From assembly GCA_910577935.1 (NCBI GenBank), contig CAJTOT010000004.1:46768-97998 (forward strand): DNA of 51,231 nt, read 5' to 3'. Shown in pieces: positions 17,259 to 24,715 of this stretch (its first letter is position 1; every line of letters starts with the position of its first letter). The notes under the pieces were generated by a model that saw only the letters and a program-made list of their open reading frames with translations, ran no database searches and was not told where the DNA came from. Source of the stretch: an uncultured Hungatella sp. (lineage in GTDB: Bacteria > Bacillota > Clostridia > Lachnospirales > Lachnospiraceae). Position numbers and translations under genes: made by a program.

Positions 17259-18464
17259 TCAGCATTCCTCCACCGACCAAGGCCTCCTGCGCTGTTCATC
17301 ACTCCAGCGCGCTCCCGCCTGAGACGGCATCAGCTGCTGTTCATAACATGCGGTAAATATTTTCTCCAGATTCCGAATCCGGCAGTACCGGTCTCCGTCC
17401 TCCTCAACATGTTCCAGTTCTTCCTCCCCGATCTGCCATACAGGCATCTGCGCCAGAGCGCTGACCGCCTCCAGATGGGGCATGGCGCACCCCACAGAGC
17501 ACACCGGATGGCCTCCTTCCCTGACACAGTCTATGGCGTCATACAGCTTCTGAAGCCGCTCCCCTTTGGGAATCTGTCCGTAGTCCTTCCGGCTTCCGTC
17601 CTCCAGCTCCGCCACATACTCCATCACCGGGCCGTCCCCGTAATCCTTTCCATAATAGACGGTTCCGTGTTCAAACCTGTACTCGCTGACGGGTCCCAGC
17701 TTTTTCTCTTTCAGATCATGGCTGGTATAATAGTAAATGGGAACCCCGCTCCCAGTGACAGCCTTCACGGCCGCAGTGTCAAAATTTTCCACCTGGGCGT
17801 TGGCCCTGTACAGCTCCGCCTCCACCTGCTTAAGTCTGGCTGCCTGGTTCATGGCATCCCCCAGCAGAAATGTCATGTTCTGAAACTGGTGGGCGCAGGC
17901 GTTGTTGAAGGGGCTGTCGTTTACCATGCACCCGTTTACCTGAATCTTTCCCGCCCAGTTATTTCTCTCATAGTACTTCTCCCCGCGGCTCATGGCGTGA
18001 AGGGCTTTCATCATCACCGGCCTCCCAAACCTTCCGTCTAAAATGTCCCGCTTCATGGCCAGAACGTCCCTGGAATAATTCAGCTGATAGCCCACGGACA
18101 CAAACCGTCCCGTCTCCGCCTCTGCCGCCAGCAGCGCCTCTGCCTCCTCAAGGGTGGTGCACACAGGCTTCTCCGCAAGCACATGGGACCCCTGGCGCAG
18201 GCAGGTGATGATCTGCTGAAAATGCAGATGGATGGGGGTGGAGATTACCGCCAGATCCGCATGACAATTTCTGTAAAACTCCTCCGGTGTCCTAAACAGG
18301 GGAATCCCCCTCTCCTCTATCACCGGAAATCTTGTCCATGCCTCCGGCATCACCTCGCAGATTCCCGCGATCCTGGCCTGAGGGACATTTCTTTCTGTCA
18401 GTTCCTTTATGTAATTGCTGCCATAACCGCCGATTCCAATAAGAAGAATGTTTACTTTTTCCAT
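17259..18464 (-). CDS. Gfo/Idh/MocA family oxidoreductase (copy 1, first gene of the operon)
   Basis: A 401-residue member with the Rossmann start ILLIGIGGYGSNYI, the motif AEKPVCT and a substrate segment MVNDSPFNNACAHQFQNM. This segment differs from the other two copies and has Asn/His in place of the usual HxxD pattern. It is longer than the family average of about 340. It is the first gene after a 268-base non-coding stretch, so transcription of the whole minus-strand cluster probably begins just upstream. The binding-protein gene follows after 24 bases. It may set up the first or last redox step; this is inference. Confidence 0.8.
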   Translation of the reverse strand: MEKVNILLIGIGGYGSNYIKELTERNVPQARIAGICEVMPEAWTRFPVIEERGIPLFRTPEEFYRNCHADLAVISTPIHLHFQQIITCLRQGSHVLAEKPVCTTLEEAEALLAAEAETGRFVSVGYQLNYSRDVLAMKRDILDGRFGRPVMMKALHAMSRGEKYYERNNWAGKIQVNGCMVNDSPFNNACAHQFQNMTFLLGDAMNQAARLKQVEAELYRANAQVENFDTAAVKAVTGSGVPIYYYTSHDLKEKKLGPVSEYRFEHGTVYYGKDYGDGPVMEYVAELEDGSRKDYGQIPKGERLQKLYDAIDCVREGGHPVCSVGCAMPHLEAVSALAQMPVWQIGEEELEHVEEDGDRYCRIRNLEKIFTACYEQQLMPSQAGARWSDEQRRRPWSVEEC

Positions 18465-18523
18465 AATTTTAAGCCTTCCGCTTGTCTATTATTGCTCAAT
18501 TCTCTTTCAACTTTCCCATATCA

Positions 18524-18552
18524 ACCATAACATTTTACTAATAAGTTGTAAA
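18524..18552 (-). promoter_or_regulatory. Possible promoter of the sugar-catabolic operon
   Basis: On the minus strand TTTACA (complement of 18547-18552) and TATGGT (complement of 18524-18529) are separated by 17 bases, about 60 bases upstream of the first gene. The match is moderate, as expected for an AraC-activated promoter. The rest of the gap to 18660 holds GC-rich imperfect inverted repeats around 18590-18660 of unknown role. Confidence 0.35.
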
Positions 18553-18664
18553 TTGACAGTATTTTTTTTATGTGCCAATTTCTGCAGGCCCCGAATTTTT
18601 CGGCATTTGCGGCGGTCTGTGCCGTCTGCCCGGCGCCCGGTACCGCCGAAGGCCCGGAAATTTC

Positions 18665-18693
18665 TTGAACCTGTCATCTGCCCGGTATATAAT
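18665..18693 (+). promoter_or_regulatory. Near-consensus sigma-A promoter of a decayed gene
   Basis: TTGAAC at 18665-18670 and TATAAT at 18688-18693 are 17 bases apart. An AGGAG site at 18723-18727 and an ATG at 18733 follow. The gene it served is destroyed, so the promoter now points at the tRNA cluster in antisense. Confidence 0.65.
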
Positions 18694-18732
18694 AGAGGCG
18701 GGGAAATATATGGAGCACAGAGAGGAGAACTT

Positions 18733-18801
18733 ATGACAAGAACCGTGGGAATCGGCCCCAGAAGGTTCGGAAAACCTTGGGCTTCAGCGCAGCCGACAGC
18801 A
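18733..18801 (+). pseudogene. Remnant of an AAA-ATPase-like / PD-(D/E)XK family gene
   Basis: A well-formed ribosome site and ATG open the peptide MTRTVGIG, immediately joined to PRRFGK. In intact members of the AAA-ATPase-like family (DUF1703 type) the first motif is the N-terminus and the second is the Walker A region (TRPRRFGKTL), normally about 30 residues apart. After GK a one-base shift in the A run would restore KTLGFS. The gene is therefore cut by an internal deletion and a frameshift, and nothing of its remaining 500 or so codons is left before the tRNA terminator. The open frame that continues across the tRNAs is accidental. Confidence 0.6.
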
Positions 18802-18838
18802 CAAAAGCCCTGGAGACAGGGAACGCTCCCGTGTCTCC
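18802..18838 (-). terminator. Terminator of the tRNA cluster
   Basis: GGAGACA at 18812-18818 pairs with TGTCTCC at 18832-18838, extended by GGGA/TCCC with a bulge. On the minus strand a GGGCTTTTGT run follows. It lies 19 bases downstream of the tRNA-Gln 3' end. Confidence 0.65.
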
Positions 18839-18856
18839 AAGGCTTCGCTTCAGGAA

Positions 18857-18929
18857 CTGGGCCAGCTGGATTCGAACCAGCGAACTGCAGGAGTCAAAGT
18901 CCTGTGCCTTACCGCTTGGCGATGGCCCA
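18857..18929 (-). tRNA. tRNA-Gln (anticodon TTG)
   Basis: A cloverleaf read on the minus strand: acceptor TGGGCCA pairs with TGGCCCA plus discriminator G. The anticodon loop is CTTTGAC with anticodon TTG, and the T arm contains GGTTCGAATCC. The 3' CCA is not encoded. It is the last tRNA of the five-gene operon. Confidence 0.95.
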
Positions 18930-18980
18930 AAATATTCTGATAATTCTTTTGGATAAAAAAATAATTCCCGAAGGAATTAA

Positions 18981-19055
18981 GGTGGATAAAGGGATTCGAA
19001 CCCTTGACCTCCAGAGCCACAATCTGGCGCGCTAACCAACTGCGCTATACCCACC
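18981..19055 (-). tRNA. tRNA-His (anticodon GTG)
   Basis: Minus-strand cloverleaf with the extra G at position -1 facing C73, the His identity mark. The anticodon loop is ATTGTGG with anticodon GTG, and the T arm contains GGTTCGAATCC. CCA is not encoded. Confidence 0.95.
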
Positions 19056-19097
19056 ATAGGTCATACAAAAAACCGATATTCAATTCTCTGTATGAAA

Positions 19098-19171
<74 letters not shown>

Positions 19172-19184
19172 ATACAAAACCAAG

Positions 19185-19255
19185 AGCGGGTGATGGGAAT
19201 CGAACCCACGTATCCAGCTTGGAAGGCTGGTGTTCTACCATTGAACTACACCCGC
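19185..19255 (-). tRNA. tRNA-Gly (anticodon TCC)
   Basis: Minus-strand cloverleaf: acceptor GCGGGTG pairs with CACCCGC plus discriminator T. The anticodon loop is CTTCCAA with anticodon TCC, and the T arm contains GGTTCGATTCC. CCA is not encoded. Confidence 0.95.
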
Positions 19256-19274
19256 GGAATTTATATTCATTCCA

Positions 19275-19349
19275 TCGGGGTGACAGGATTCGAACCTGCG
19301 ACTTCCTGGTCCCAAACCAGGCGCTCTAGCCAAACTGGGCCACACCCCG
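19275..19349 (-). tRNA. tRNA-Pro (anticodon TGG)
   Basis: Minus-strand cloverleaf: acceptor CGGGGTG pairs with CACCCCG plus discriminator A. The anticodon loop is TTTGGGA with anticodon TGG, and the T arm contains GGTTCGAATCC. CCA is not encoded. It is the first gene of the tRNA operon, about 30 bases after the predicted transcription start. Confidence 0.95.
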
Positions 19350-19387
19350 ACGTGTGCAAAAATGTACTCTTCCGCAACGCAAGAATT

Positions 19388-19416
19388 ATTATATACTAAC
19401 CATTATTTGTTGTCAA
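19388..19416 (-). promoter_or_regulatory. Consensus promoter of the tRNA operon
   Basis: On the minus strand TTGACA (complement of 19411-19416) and TATAAT (complement of 19388-19393) are exactly 17 bases apart. Both hexamers match the sigma-A consensus fully, as expected for stable-RNA genes. Confidence 0.9.
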
Positions 19417-19456
19417 CCTTTTTTTGCACATTTTACCTTTTTTCTTCTCGCCAAGC

Positions 19457-19590
19457 GTTACTGTCCACATGCGTTCACAGCAACCGGCAAAAATCCATGA
19501 AAATCGCCTGCGGCGATGGGATTTTTGCCTGCCCGCCCAGGTTATCATACGGTCAGCGCAGCCAGTGCGCAGACCTGCCTGAACAGTAAC
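19457..19590. repeat. 134-base inverted-repeat element (MITE-like or terminator-like)
   Basis: The ends are GTTACTGTCCA at 19457-19467 and TGAACAGTAAC at 19580-19590, an inverted pair with one mismatch. Inside, GGCAAAAATCC (19486-19496) pairs perfectly with GGATTTTTGCC (19519-19529), and TCGC/GCGA extends the hairpin. The same ends recur as a 31-base element at 45290-45320. It lies just after the operon ending at 19605 and may serve as its terminator. Confidence 0.6.
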
Positions 19591-19604
19591 CGCCAAGCCT
19601 CTTT

Positions 19605-20090
19605 TTAAAGATACCGCTGGTCGTAGTGAAGCGTCCCGTCATCTTCCACGGTTATGACCATATAGGAGGGCCTGTGCCCTTCCTGGCGGGGATAGGACAG
19701 GCTTCCTGGGTTCAGCACCGTGACTCCTCCCATCTCACTCAGAAATGGTCTGTGAGTGTGTCCGTACATGGCGATGTCGCAGCCCCTGCTTCTGGCCTCC
19801 TCCGCCAGCCCCTCGCATCCCATGGACACCCCGTAGTAGTGGCCGTGAGTCAGCAGGGCCCTGTGGGGCCCGATAGCTATCTCCAGCTCTCTCTCAAGCC
19901 TGGAAAAGAAGTCATTATTTCCCATCACCATGGCCATCATGCAGCCTTCTCCTGCCCACTCCGGAATCCAGTGCTCGCTGCCCTCGGCGTCTCCCAGATG
20001 AATCAGCATATCCAGAGGCTTCTGCTCCTCCAGAACAAGCTTCAGATTATCATCCTTCCGATGGGTATCGCTGACAACCAATATTTTCAT
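19605..20090 (-). CDS. YfcE-like metallophosphodiesterase
   Basis: A 161-residue calcineurin-fold phosphodiesterase of the YfcE/MJ0936 family. All metal-binding motifs are present: VVSDTHRKDDN, HLGDAEG, VMGNND, LTHGHYYG and YGHTHRP. The family hydrolyses phosphodiesters in vitro with Mn; physiological substrates are unclear. Its ATG overlaps the stop of the RdgB gene by the ATGA arrangement (20087-20090). This RdgB-YfcE pairing is frequent in Firmicutes. It is the last gene of the operon and is followed by the inverted-repeat element. A second family member is at 23696. Confidence 0.9.
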   Translation of the reverse strand: MKILVVSDTHRKDDNLKLVLEEQKPLDMLIHLGDAEGSEHWIPEWAGEGCMMAMVMGNNDFFSRLERELEIAIGPHRALLTHGHYYGVSMGCEGLAEEARSRGCDIAMYGHTHRPFLSEMGGVTVLNPGSLSYPRQEGHRPSYMVITVEDDGTLHYDQRYL

Positions 20091-20719
20091 CGGTTTTCCT
20101 CCCCGTACAAGCTTCTCAATTTCTCTTTCATGGCCTCCAGGGCCTTTCCTCTGTGGCTGATCTCGTTTTTCTTTTCAATGGGAATCTCTGCCGAGGTCAT
20201 GCCGTACTCCGGCAGATAGAAAATGGGATCGTAGCCGAAGCCTCCGTTCCCCGCCGGCTTGTGGGCGATGACGCCCTCCACGACACCCTCTGTGTGAAGA
20301 ACCGTCCCGTCCGGGAGAACCGCCGCGATGGCGCTGACGAATCTGGCCGTCCGCTCCTCCTCCTTCGCCTCAGCCACCCGGTCGATGATCACCTGGTTTT
20401 TGATCTCGTAGGAAGTATCCTCCCCCAGATAGCGGGCCGAATAGATCCCCGGCTCCCCGTTGAGATAATCCACCACCAGCCCCGAGTCGTCAGCCAGCAC
20501 TACATGGCCCTCGTTATTCCACACGGCGCGCGCCTTCTCCCACACGGCCCGGGCCTTGATCTCCGCGTTTTCACCGAAAGTCTTTCCGTTCTCCTCCACG
20601 TCGCAGACTGCCTCTGCCTCCTTCATGGAGAGCACCTCCAGACCCAGATCCGCCAGAATCATTCTCACTTCACGCATTTTTCCCTCGTTGCCTGTGGCAA
20701 ATATAATCTTATGTCTCAT
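20087..20719 (-). CDS. rdgB: RdgB/HAM1 family non-canonical purine NTP pyrophosphatase
   Basis: About 211 residues. It hydrolyses dITP, XTP and related damaged purine nucleotides to the monophosphate, keeping them out of DNA. Family motifs are complete: FATGNEGKMREV at the N-terminus, ENGKTFGENAEIKA, LADDSGLVVDYLNGEPGIYSARY, GFGYDPIFY and EKNEISHRGKA. The frame extends to 20755, but the ATG at 20719 (MRHKIIFATGN) has GGAAAGG in front and matches the family start. It is coupled to the downstream YfcE-like gene. Confidence 0.95.
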   Translation of the reverse strand: MRHKIIFATGNEGKMREVRMILADLGLEVLSMKEAEAVCDVEENGKTFGENAEIKARAVWEKARAVWNNEGHVVLADDSGLVVDYLNGEPGIYSARYLGEDTSYEIKNQVIIDRVAEAKEEERTARFVSAIAAVLPDGTVLHTEGVVEGVIAHKPAGNGGFGYDPIFYLPEYGMTSAEIPIEKKNEISHRGKALEAMKEKLRSLYGEENR

Positions 20720-20776
20720 ATCATATCCTTTCCTCCTGGGCGGACAGACGAACAATCCTGCCGCCGCTGCTTATGT

Positions 20777-22507
20777 CTACTGTATTCCGCCTACAGTAGT
20801 ATATCCCTTCAGACAAAGGTTGCACTGATACTTTTCTTCCAGGCTGTCCCAGGTTTCTCCGTCAAAGCTGATGTATCCTTCTCCGTCCCCGATGTCTGCC
20901 CCGGCGGTGGCATCGTCCACCTTGTATTCCACAGCCAGGGGATGGACTGCAGAGGGACTGTCAATCTCCAAAATAATGGCAAACCGTTCTCCGGCTTCAA
21001 GCGCCGTCGGTTTTTTCAGGGGAATCGTGTAGAATCCCCTGTACTCCACACTCCCCTCTGCCACCAGCTCTCTGTCCTGAAGATCCTCCCCGCTTTCCAC
21101 ATGGCGCGCAAGAAAGATCCTGTAGGAAGTGTTCTCTCTCATGGCATAAAAGCCTGCCGCCTCCAGAGTCTCGGTCCCCCTGGCCTCATACACGTTGGCG
21201 CCGTAGGCCGCAGGCGCGCCGTATCCCACCTGCCCTACCCAGCCGCACAGATCGCTTTGGTAGATCCTGTCATACCTGTCGACACTCTCGATTCCCGTGT
21301 AGGCCAGGCCGTTTTTTCCGATATTACTGTCATAGTAAGACACGTAAAAATACCCGCCGTCGCCAAATTCCTCTCCCCAGCTGCTGACACATAAAAACGC
21401 CCCGTCTCCCGGCGGCTCCCGGGGGAAATTCTGTCTCGGATACCCGTCGTCCCACCCCACGATCACCACGTCGTGGTTCGGCTCGCCGTCCCCTCCATAG
21501 CAGTAGGCGCTTTCCTCCGCATTATAATAGACGGAACGGCTCTGATAACCAGTTATGGACGTGTGCAGGGAACTCTGCACTCCCCCGTACAGGAACACGG
21601 CTCGCTTGATGGCCTCAAAATCGCCGGAAGGCAGAATCTGTATCTCCTGAACATGGACCGACGGGGTGAGTCCTTCCGGGGAAACATCGTCTCCGTAAGG
21701 GTCCTCCTCCTCCAGCACAGGCCCCTGCCATCCAAGAAGATAGGCCATGGACATGGTGTACATTCCGCCGTCTTTCTGATTCAGAGAAAAACTGTTGCGC
21801 AGAGACATGTGATCCGCTGAAAATTCCTTCCTCTCCACCGGGTCCATGGCCGTCTCCAGCGCCGTCAGGGATGCAAATGACCAGCAGGTTCCGTAGATTC
21901 CCTGGTTCCTGACCTTGGTGTTCCGCCCCACGTCCCTGTAATCATAGGAAGAGGGAAGACCTCTCTTTTTTCCTGTCCAGGCATCCTTCAGATGAATAAT
22001 CTGACTGTCCGGCGCCCCCTGCGCCTGGTAACCAAAGCCCCGGCAGACCGCCTCAAGAGGAATGTACAGCTTGCCATCCCGCTTCTCCGGCCCGCTGGCT
22101 ATCAGGCTGGCGCCGGAGACTGCCCACAGCTCCCTGTCCCCCAGCCTCATCCCCACCACGGTCTCACCCTGCTGAAGCAGGATTCGGGAATCCCGGTACT
22201 CCAGGACACTGATTTCCAGCTGCTGCTTTAAAAACTCTGCCGGGACAAGAATGCTGAAGGTTCCGTTTCCAGCCGGCAAAACCTGGCAGAAATCCCCTCC
22301 CGCCTGTCTCGCATCCAGAACCTGCCTGATGCCAGAACCGGAAAGCCGGGGAAAAAAACTCTGTCTCTCTGCCCCCCACGGCTGTCCCATGTCTCCGGCC
22401 GGCTCTCTTCCGGCTTCTTTCACGCTGCTTCCGAGGAGGTATACGGCCGCGCCCACAGCCGCCATCGCCGTGATTCCCGCTTTGCGCAGGCTGCCCTCAT
22501 CTCTCAT
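20777..22507 (-). CDS. Exported papain-like (C1) cysteine protease with lectin-like domain
   Basis: 576 residues. A basic N-terminus and hydrophobic segment (AGITAMAAVGAAVYLLGSSV) suggest export or membrane anchoring. A segment resembling the copper-amine-oxidase N-terminal fold lies near 95-175. The C1 peptidase follows with the oxyanion Gln202, catalytic Cys208 (YGTCWSF) and His345 (PNHDVVIVGWDD). The C-terminal 150 residues match the lectin-like domain found beside clostridial C1 peptidases. The usual catalytic Asn (NSWG) is replaced: the sequence reads VSSWGEEFG with Ser375. The start overlaps the end of the methyltransferase gene by 11 bases. Activity is plausible but may be reduced. Confidence 0.85.
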   Translation of the reverse strand: MRDEGSLRKAGITAMAAVGAAVYLLGSSVKEAGREPAGDMGQPWGAERQSFFPRLSGSGIRQVLDARQAGGDFCQVLPAGNGTFSILVPAEFLKQQLEISVLEYRDSRILLQQGETVVGMRLGDRELWAVSGASLIASGPEKRDGKLYIPLEAVCRGFGYQAQGAPDSQIIHLKDAWTGKKRGLPSSYDYRDVGRNTKVRNQGIYGTCWSFASLTALETAMDPVERKEFSADHMSLRNSFSLNQKDGGMYTMSMAYLLGWQGPVLEEEDPYGDDVSPEGLTPSVHVQEIQILPSGDFEAIKRAVFLYGGVQSSLHTSITGYQSRSVYYNAEESAYCYGGDGEPNHDVVIVGWDDGYPRQNFPREPPGDGAFLCVSSWGEEFGDGGYFYVSYYDSNIGKNGLAYTGIESVDRYDRIYQSDLCGWVGQVGYGAPAAYGANVYEARGTETLEAAGFYAMRENTSYRIFLARHVESGEDLQDRELVAEGSVEYRGFYTIPLKKPTALEAGERFAIILEIDSPSAVHPLAVEYKVDDATAGADIGDGEGYISFDGETWDSLEEKYQCNLCLKGYTTVGGIQ

Positions 22508-23663
22508 CCCTGCTCCTGTTTCTCATCGGCGGCCGGGGACCCATAAACTGATAAAAATAAGTCTTCATCATGCCATTGTATATCTTCCGGTTTTTGTCCG
22601 CCTTTCTTCCGATGTATCTCTCTGCGTTCTCATATGCCGTGATGATGAAAGAAGACCAGGAGTCCAATGCTCTCATCCTCTCTCCCAGCTCTCTGTACAG
22701 CCCAGGAAGATTCTCTTTTTCCTCGATTCTCTCCCCGTAGGGAGGATTGGTGATGAGAAAACCGTACTTTTTGGGATGGCTCAAGGCGCTTACGGGGCGC
22801 TGCTGAAAATGAATCAGATGTCCCACCCCCGCCGCCTCCGCGTTGGCCCTCGCTGCCCTGACAATATCCCCGTCGATATCATACCCCTGGATGTCCACCT
22901 CAACCGTGTCCTCCAGAAGGTCGCCTGCCTCGTCCATGGCGTCGTACCACCGCTTCTTTCCGATGAGATTGTCCCAATCTTCCGCCACAAACCATCGATT
23001 CATCCCCGGCGCCATGTTGGCGGCCATCATAGCCGCCTCAATGGGAAATGTGCCGCTGCCGCAGAAAGGGTCCACCAGAATCCGGTCTTTCTTCCACGGC
23101 GTCAGAAGGATGAGAGCCGCCGCCAGGGTTTCCGTGATAGGGGCCCTGCTGGTCAGGGTCCGGTAGCCCCTCTTGTGCAGGGAATCTCCCGATGTGTCGA
23201 TTCCGACAGTCACCTGGTCCTTGTAGAGAAATACCCGCAGAGGGTAACTGCTCCCCGTCTCCGCAACCACTGACACTCCGTAGGCGGTTTTCAGTCTCTC
23301 CACCATGGCTTTCTTCATGATGCGCTGGATATCCGACGGGCTGAACAGCTTGCTTTTGATAGAGGACGCCTTCGCCACCCAGAATTTTCCGTCCCTGGGA
23401 ATCATCTCCTCCCACGGCAGCGCCTTTGTATTTTCAAAAAGCTGATCAAAGGTCTCCGCCTGGAAGCTTCCCGCCTTCAAGAGGATTCTCTCCGCTGTCC
23501 GCAGAAACACGTTAGCCCTGCAGACAGCCTCTTCGTCCCCTGCGAACGTGACTCTGCCGTCCTCCACCTGTACAATATCGTAGCCCAGATCTGTGATCTC
23601 CTTTTTCAGCACCGCCTCCAGGCCAAAATGGCAGGGGGCGATGAGTTCATATATTTTTTTCAC
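22497..23663 (-). CDS. THUMP-domain class I rRNA (guanine-N2) methyltransferase, RlmL type
   Basis: 388 residues. An N-terminal ferredoxin-like/THUMP RNA-binding half includes CHFGLEAVLKKEI and a Rossmann methyltransferase half follows. The SAM-binding motif is DPFCGSGTFPIEAA and the catalytic motif is TNPPYGER. The family methylates guanine in 23S rRNA. Length matches the short Firmicutes form that lacks the fused RlmK domain. It is 32 bases downstream of the phosphodiesterase gene in the same operon, with a conserved gene order for this class. Confidence 0.9.
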   Translation of the reverse strand: MKKIYELIAPCHFGLEAVLKKEITDLGYDIVQVEDGRVTFAGDEEAVCRANVFLRTAERILLKAGSFQAETFDQLFENTKALPWEEMIPRDGKFWVAKASSIKSKLFSPSDIQRIMKKAMVERLKTAYGVSVVAETGSSYPLRVFLYKDQVTVGIDTSGDSLHKRGYRTLTSRAPITETLAAALILLTPWKKDRILVDPFCGSGTFPIEAAMMAANMAPGMNRWFVAEDWDNLIGKKRWYDAMDEAGDLLEDTVEVDIQGYDIDGDIVRAARANAEAAGVGHLIHFQQRPVSALSHPKKYGFLITNPPYGERIEEKENLPGLYRELGERMRALDSWSSFIITAYENAERYIGRKADKNRKIYNGMMKTYFYQFMGPRPPMRNRSRDER

Positions 23664-23695
23664 CTGCTTCTCCTTATTGTTGGCAGTACACCGGG

Positions 23696-24238
23696 CTACA
23701 GTTCAATCTCTGCCAGCTTCCCGCCTTCAAAATCAAAGATGGCGAAAACCGTCCCGTCAAGGATCCCATAGCTTGCAGGATTGCCTCCCTTGGGAAGAGA
23801 AACAGAGCCGGGATTGAGAAGATAACCTTCTCCCATTGCCTTTGCGGCGGGCAGATGGGTATGCCCGTGAACCAGGATATCCCCCGGCCTCATGGGGGGC
23901 AGGGCCTCCTGGTGATAGACGTGGCCATGGGTGGCGTAGAAAGTCTTTCCGTTCAAAGACAGCAGGGCATAGTCCGCCATCATGGGAAATTCCAACACCA
24001 TCTGGTCTACCTCAGAATCACAGTTTCCTCTCACTGCGTAGATCTGGTCTTTATACTCATTCAGCATCGTCAGAACCTGCTTTGGGTCATACTCCTTCGG
24101 CAGGTCGTTGCGGGGCCCGTGATATAAAAGATCGCCCAGCAGAATCAGGCGGGCGGAACCTGACTGTCTGTAGACCTCCAGAGTCTTTTTGCAGTAATAC
24201 GCCGACCCGTGAATATCCGACGCAAACATGTATTTCAT
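23696..24238 (-). CDS. yfcE: YfcE family phosphodiesterase
   Basis: About 180 residues, close to E. coli YfcE. Metal motifs are FASDIHGS, LLGDLLYHGPRND, VRGNCDSEVD, ATHGHVYH and VHGHTHLP. The motif GNCDSEVD and the length are typical of the true YfcE branch, unlike the shorter paralogue at 19605. I choose ATG 24238 because GGAGGACC lies just upstream; the frame extends 7 codons further to a TTG. It is probably the first gene of the operon that continues through RlmL, the protease, RdgB and the second phosphodiesterase. Confidence 0.9.
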   Translation of the reverse strand: MKYMFASDIHGSAYYCKKTLEVYRQSGSARLILLGDLLYHGPRNDLPKEYDPKQVLTMLNEYKDQIYAVRGNCDSEVDQMVLEFPMMADYALLSLNGKTFYATHGHVYHQEALPPMRPGDILVHGHTHLPAAKAMGEGYLLNPGSVSLPKGGNPASYGILDGTVFAIFDFEGGKLAEIEL

Positions 24239-24308
24239 ATGTGGTCCTCCTGTACACAATACTTTTCATAGTCATTTTAAAACTCCGCCCCCCATCTGTC
24301 AACTGATT

Positions 24309-24644
24309 CTATGGGCGAATCAGGCAGTTTCCCCTGTAGGCAGCCAGGCCGCCGGCAGTATTGACCACCGGGTATCCCCGAACCGAGAGATGATTGCACA
24401 CCAGCATGCTCTGACTCCCCCTGGCGCAATAAAACACCATGGGCACCCCGGGCTGGTAATCGATGACCTCCCCCTGTTCAATCATGTCCTCCAGTTCCTG
24501 GAAGGGAATATTGACAGCATTTATCAAATGGGAATATCTGTAAGATCTTCTGTCCCTCAAGTCAATAAGCTCCATGGGGCGGCCCCAGCATATCCAGCAC
24601 TCCAGTTCTCTCATACTGATCGTCGGGTAATTCATATTCATCAC
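24309..24644 (-). CDS. Single-domain rhodanese-like protein
   Basis: 111 residues, one rhodanese domain. The motif IDLRDRRSYRYSHLINAVNIP is the usual substrate-side loop, and VFYCARGSQS provides the persulfide-carrying Cys in a six-residue active loop. Such proteins carry sulfane sulfur for tRNA thiolation, cyanide or sulfide metabolism. Nothing in the neighbourhood defines the partner. The two start ATGs are close together (MMNM). The gene ends 71 bases before the YfcE gene on the same strand, so it could be co-transcribed. Confidence 0.8.
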   Translation of the reverse strand: MMNMNYPTISMRELECWICWGRPMELIDLRDRRSYRYSHLINAVNIPFQELEDMIEQGEVIDYQPGVPMVFYCARGSQSMLVCNHLSVRGYPVVNTAGGLAAYRGNCLIRP

Positions 24645-24670
24645 CTGTCCTTTTTATTATCAGTATATGT

Positions 24671-24702
24671 AAAAAGCCGTCCCATGACCATGGGGCGGCT
24701 TT
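24671..24702 (-). terminator. Rho-independent terminator after the NxxQ-repeat gene
   Basis: The palindrome AAAAAGCCGTCCCAT / ATGGGGCGGCTTT forms a stem of about 13 pairs with a four-base loop, and the minus strand continues with five T. It separates the repeat-protein gene from the rhodanese gene. Confidence 0.75.
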
Positions 24703-24715
24703 CTGAAACGGCAGC

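Noticed and set aside
16812..18041. Open plus-strand frame of 409 codons opposite the binding protein and Gfo/Idh gene
   Set aside because: Antisense shadow of two well-supported genes; the translation has no recognisable motif.
20153..21394. Open plus-strand frame of 413 codons opposite RdgB and the C1 protease
   Set aside because: It spans two clearly identified minus-strand genes and shows no domain.
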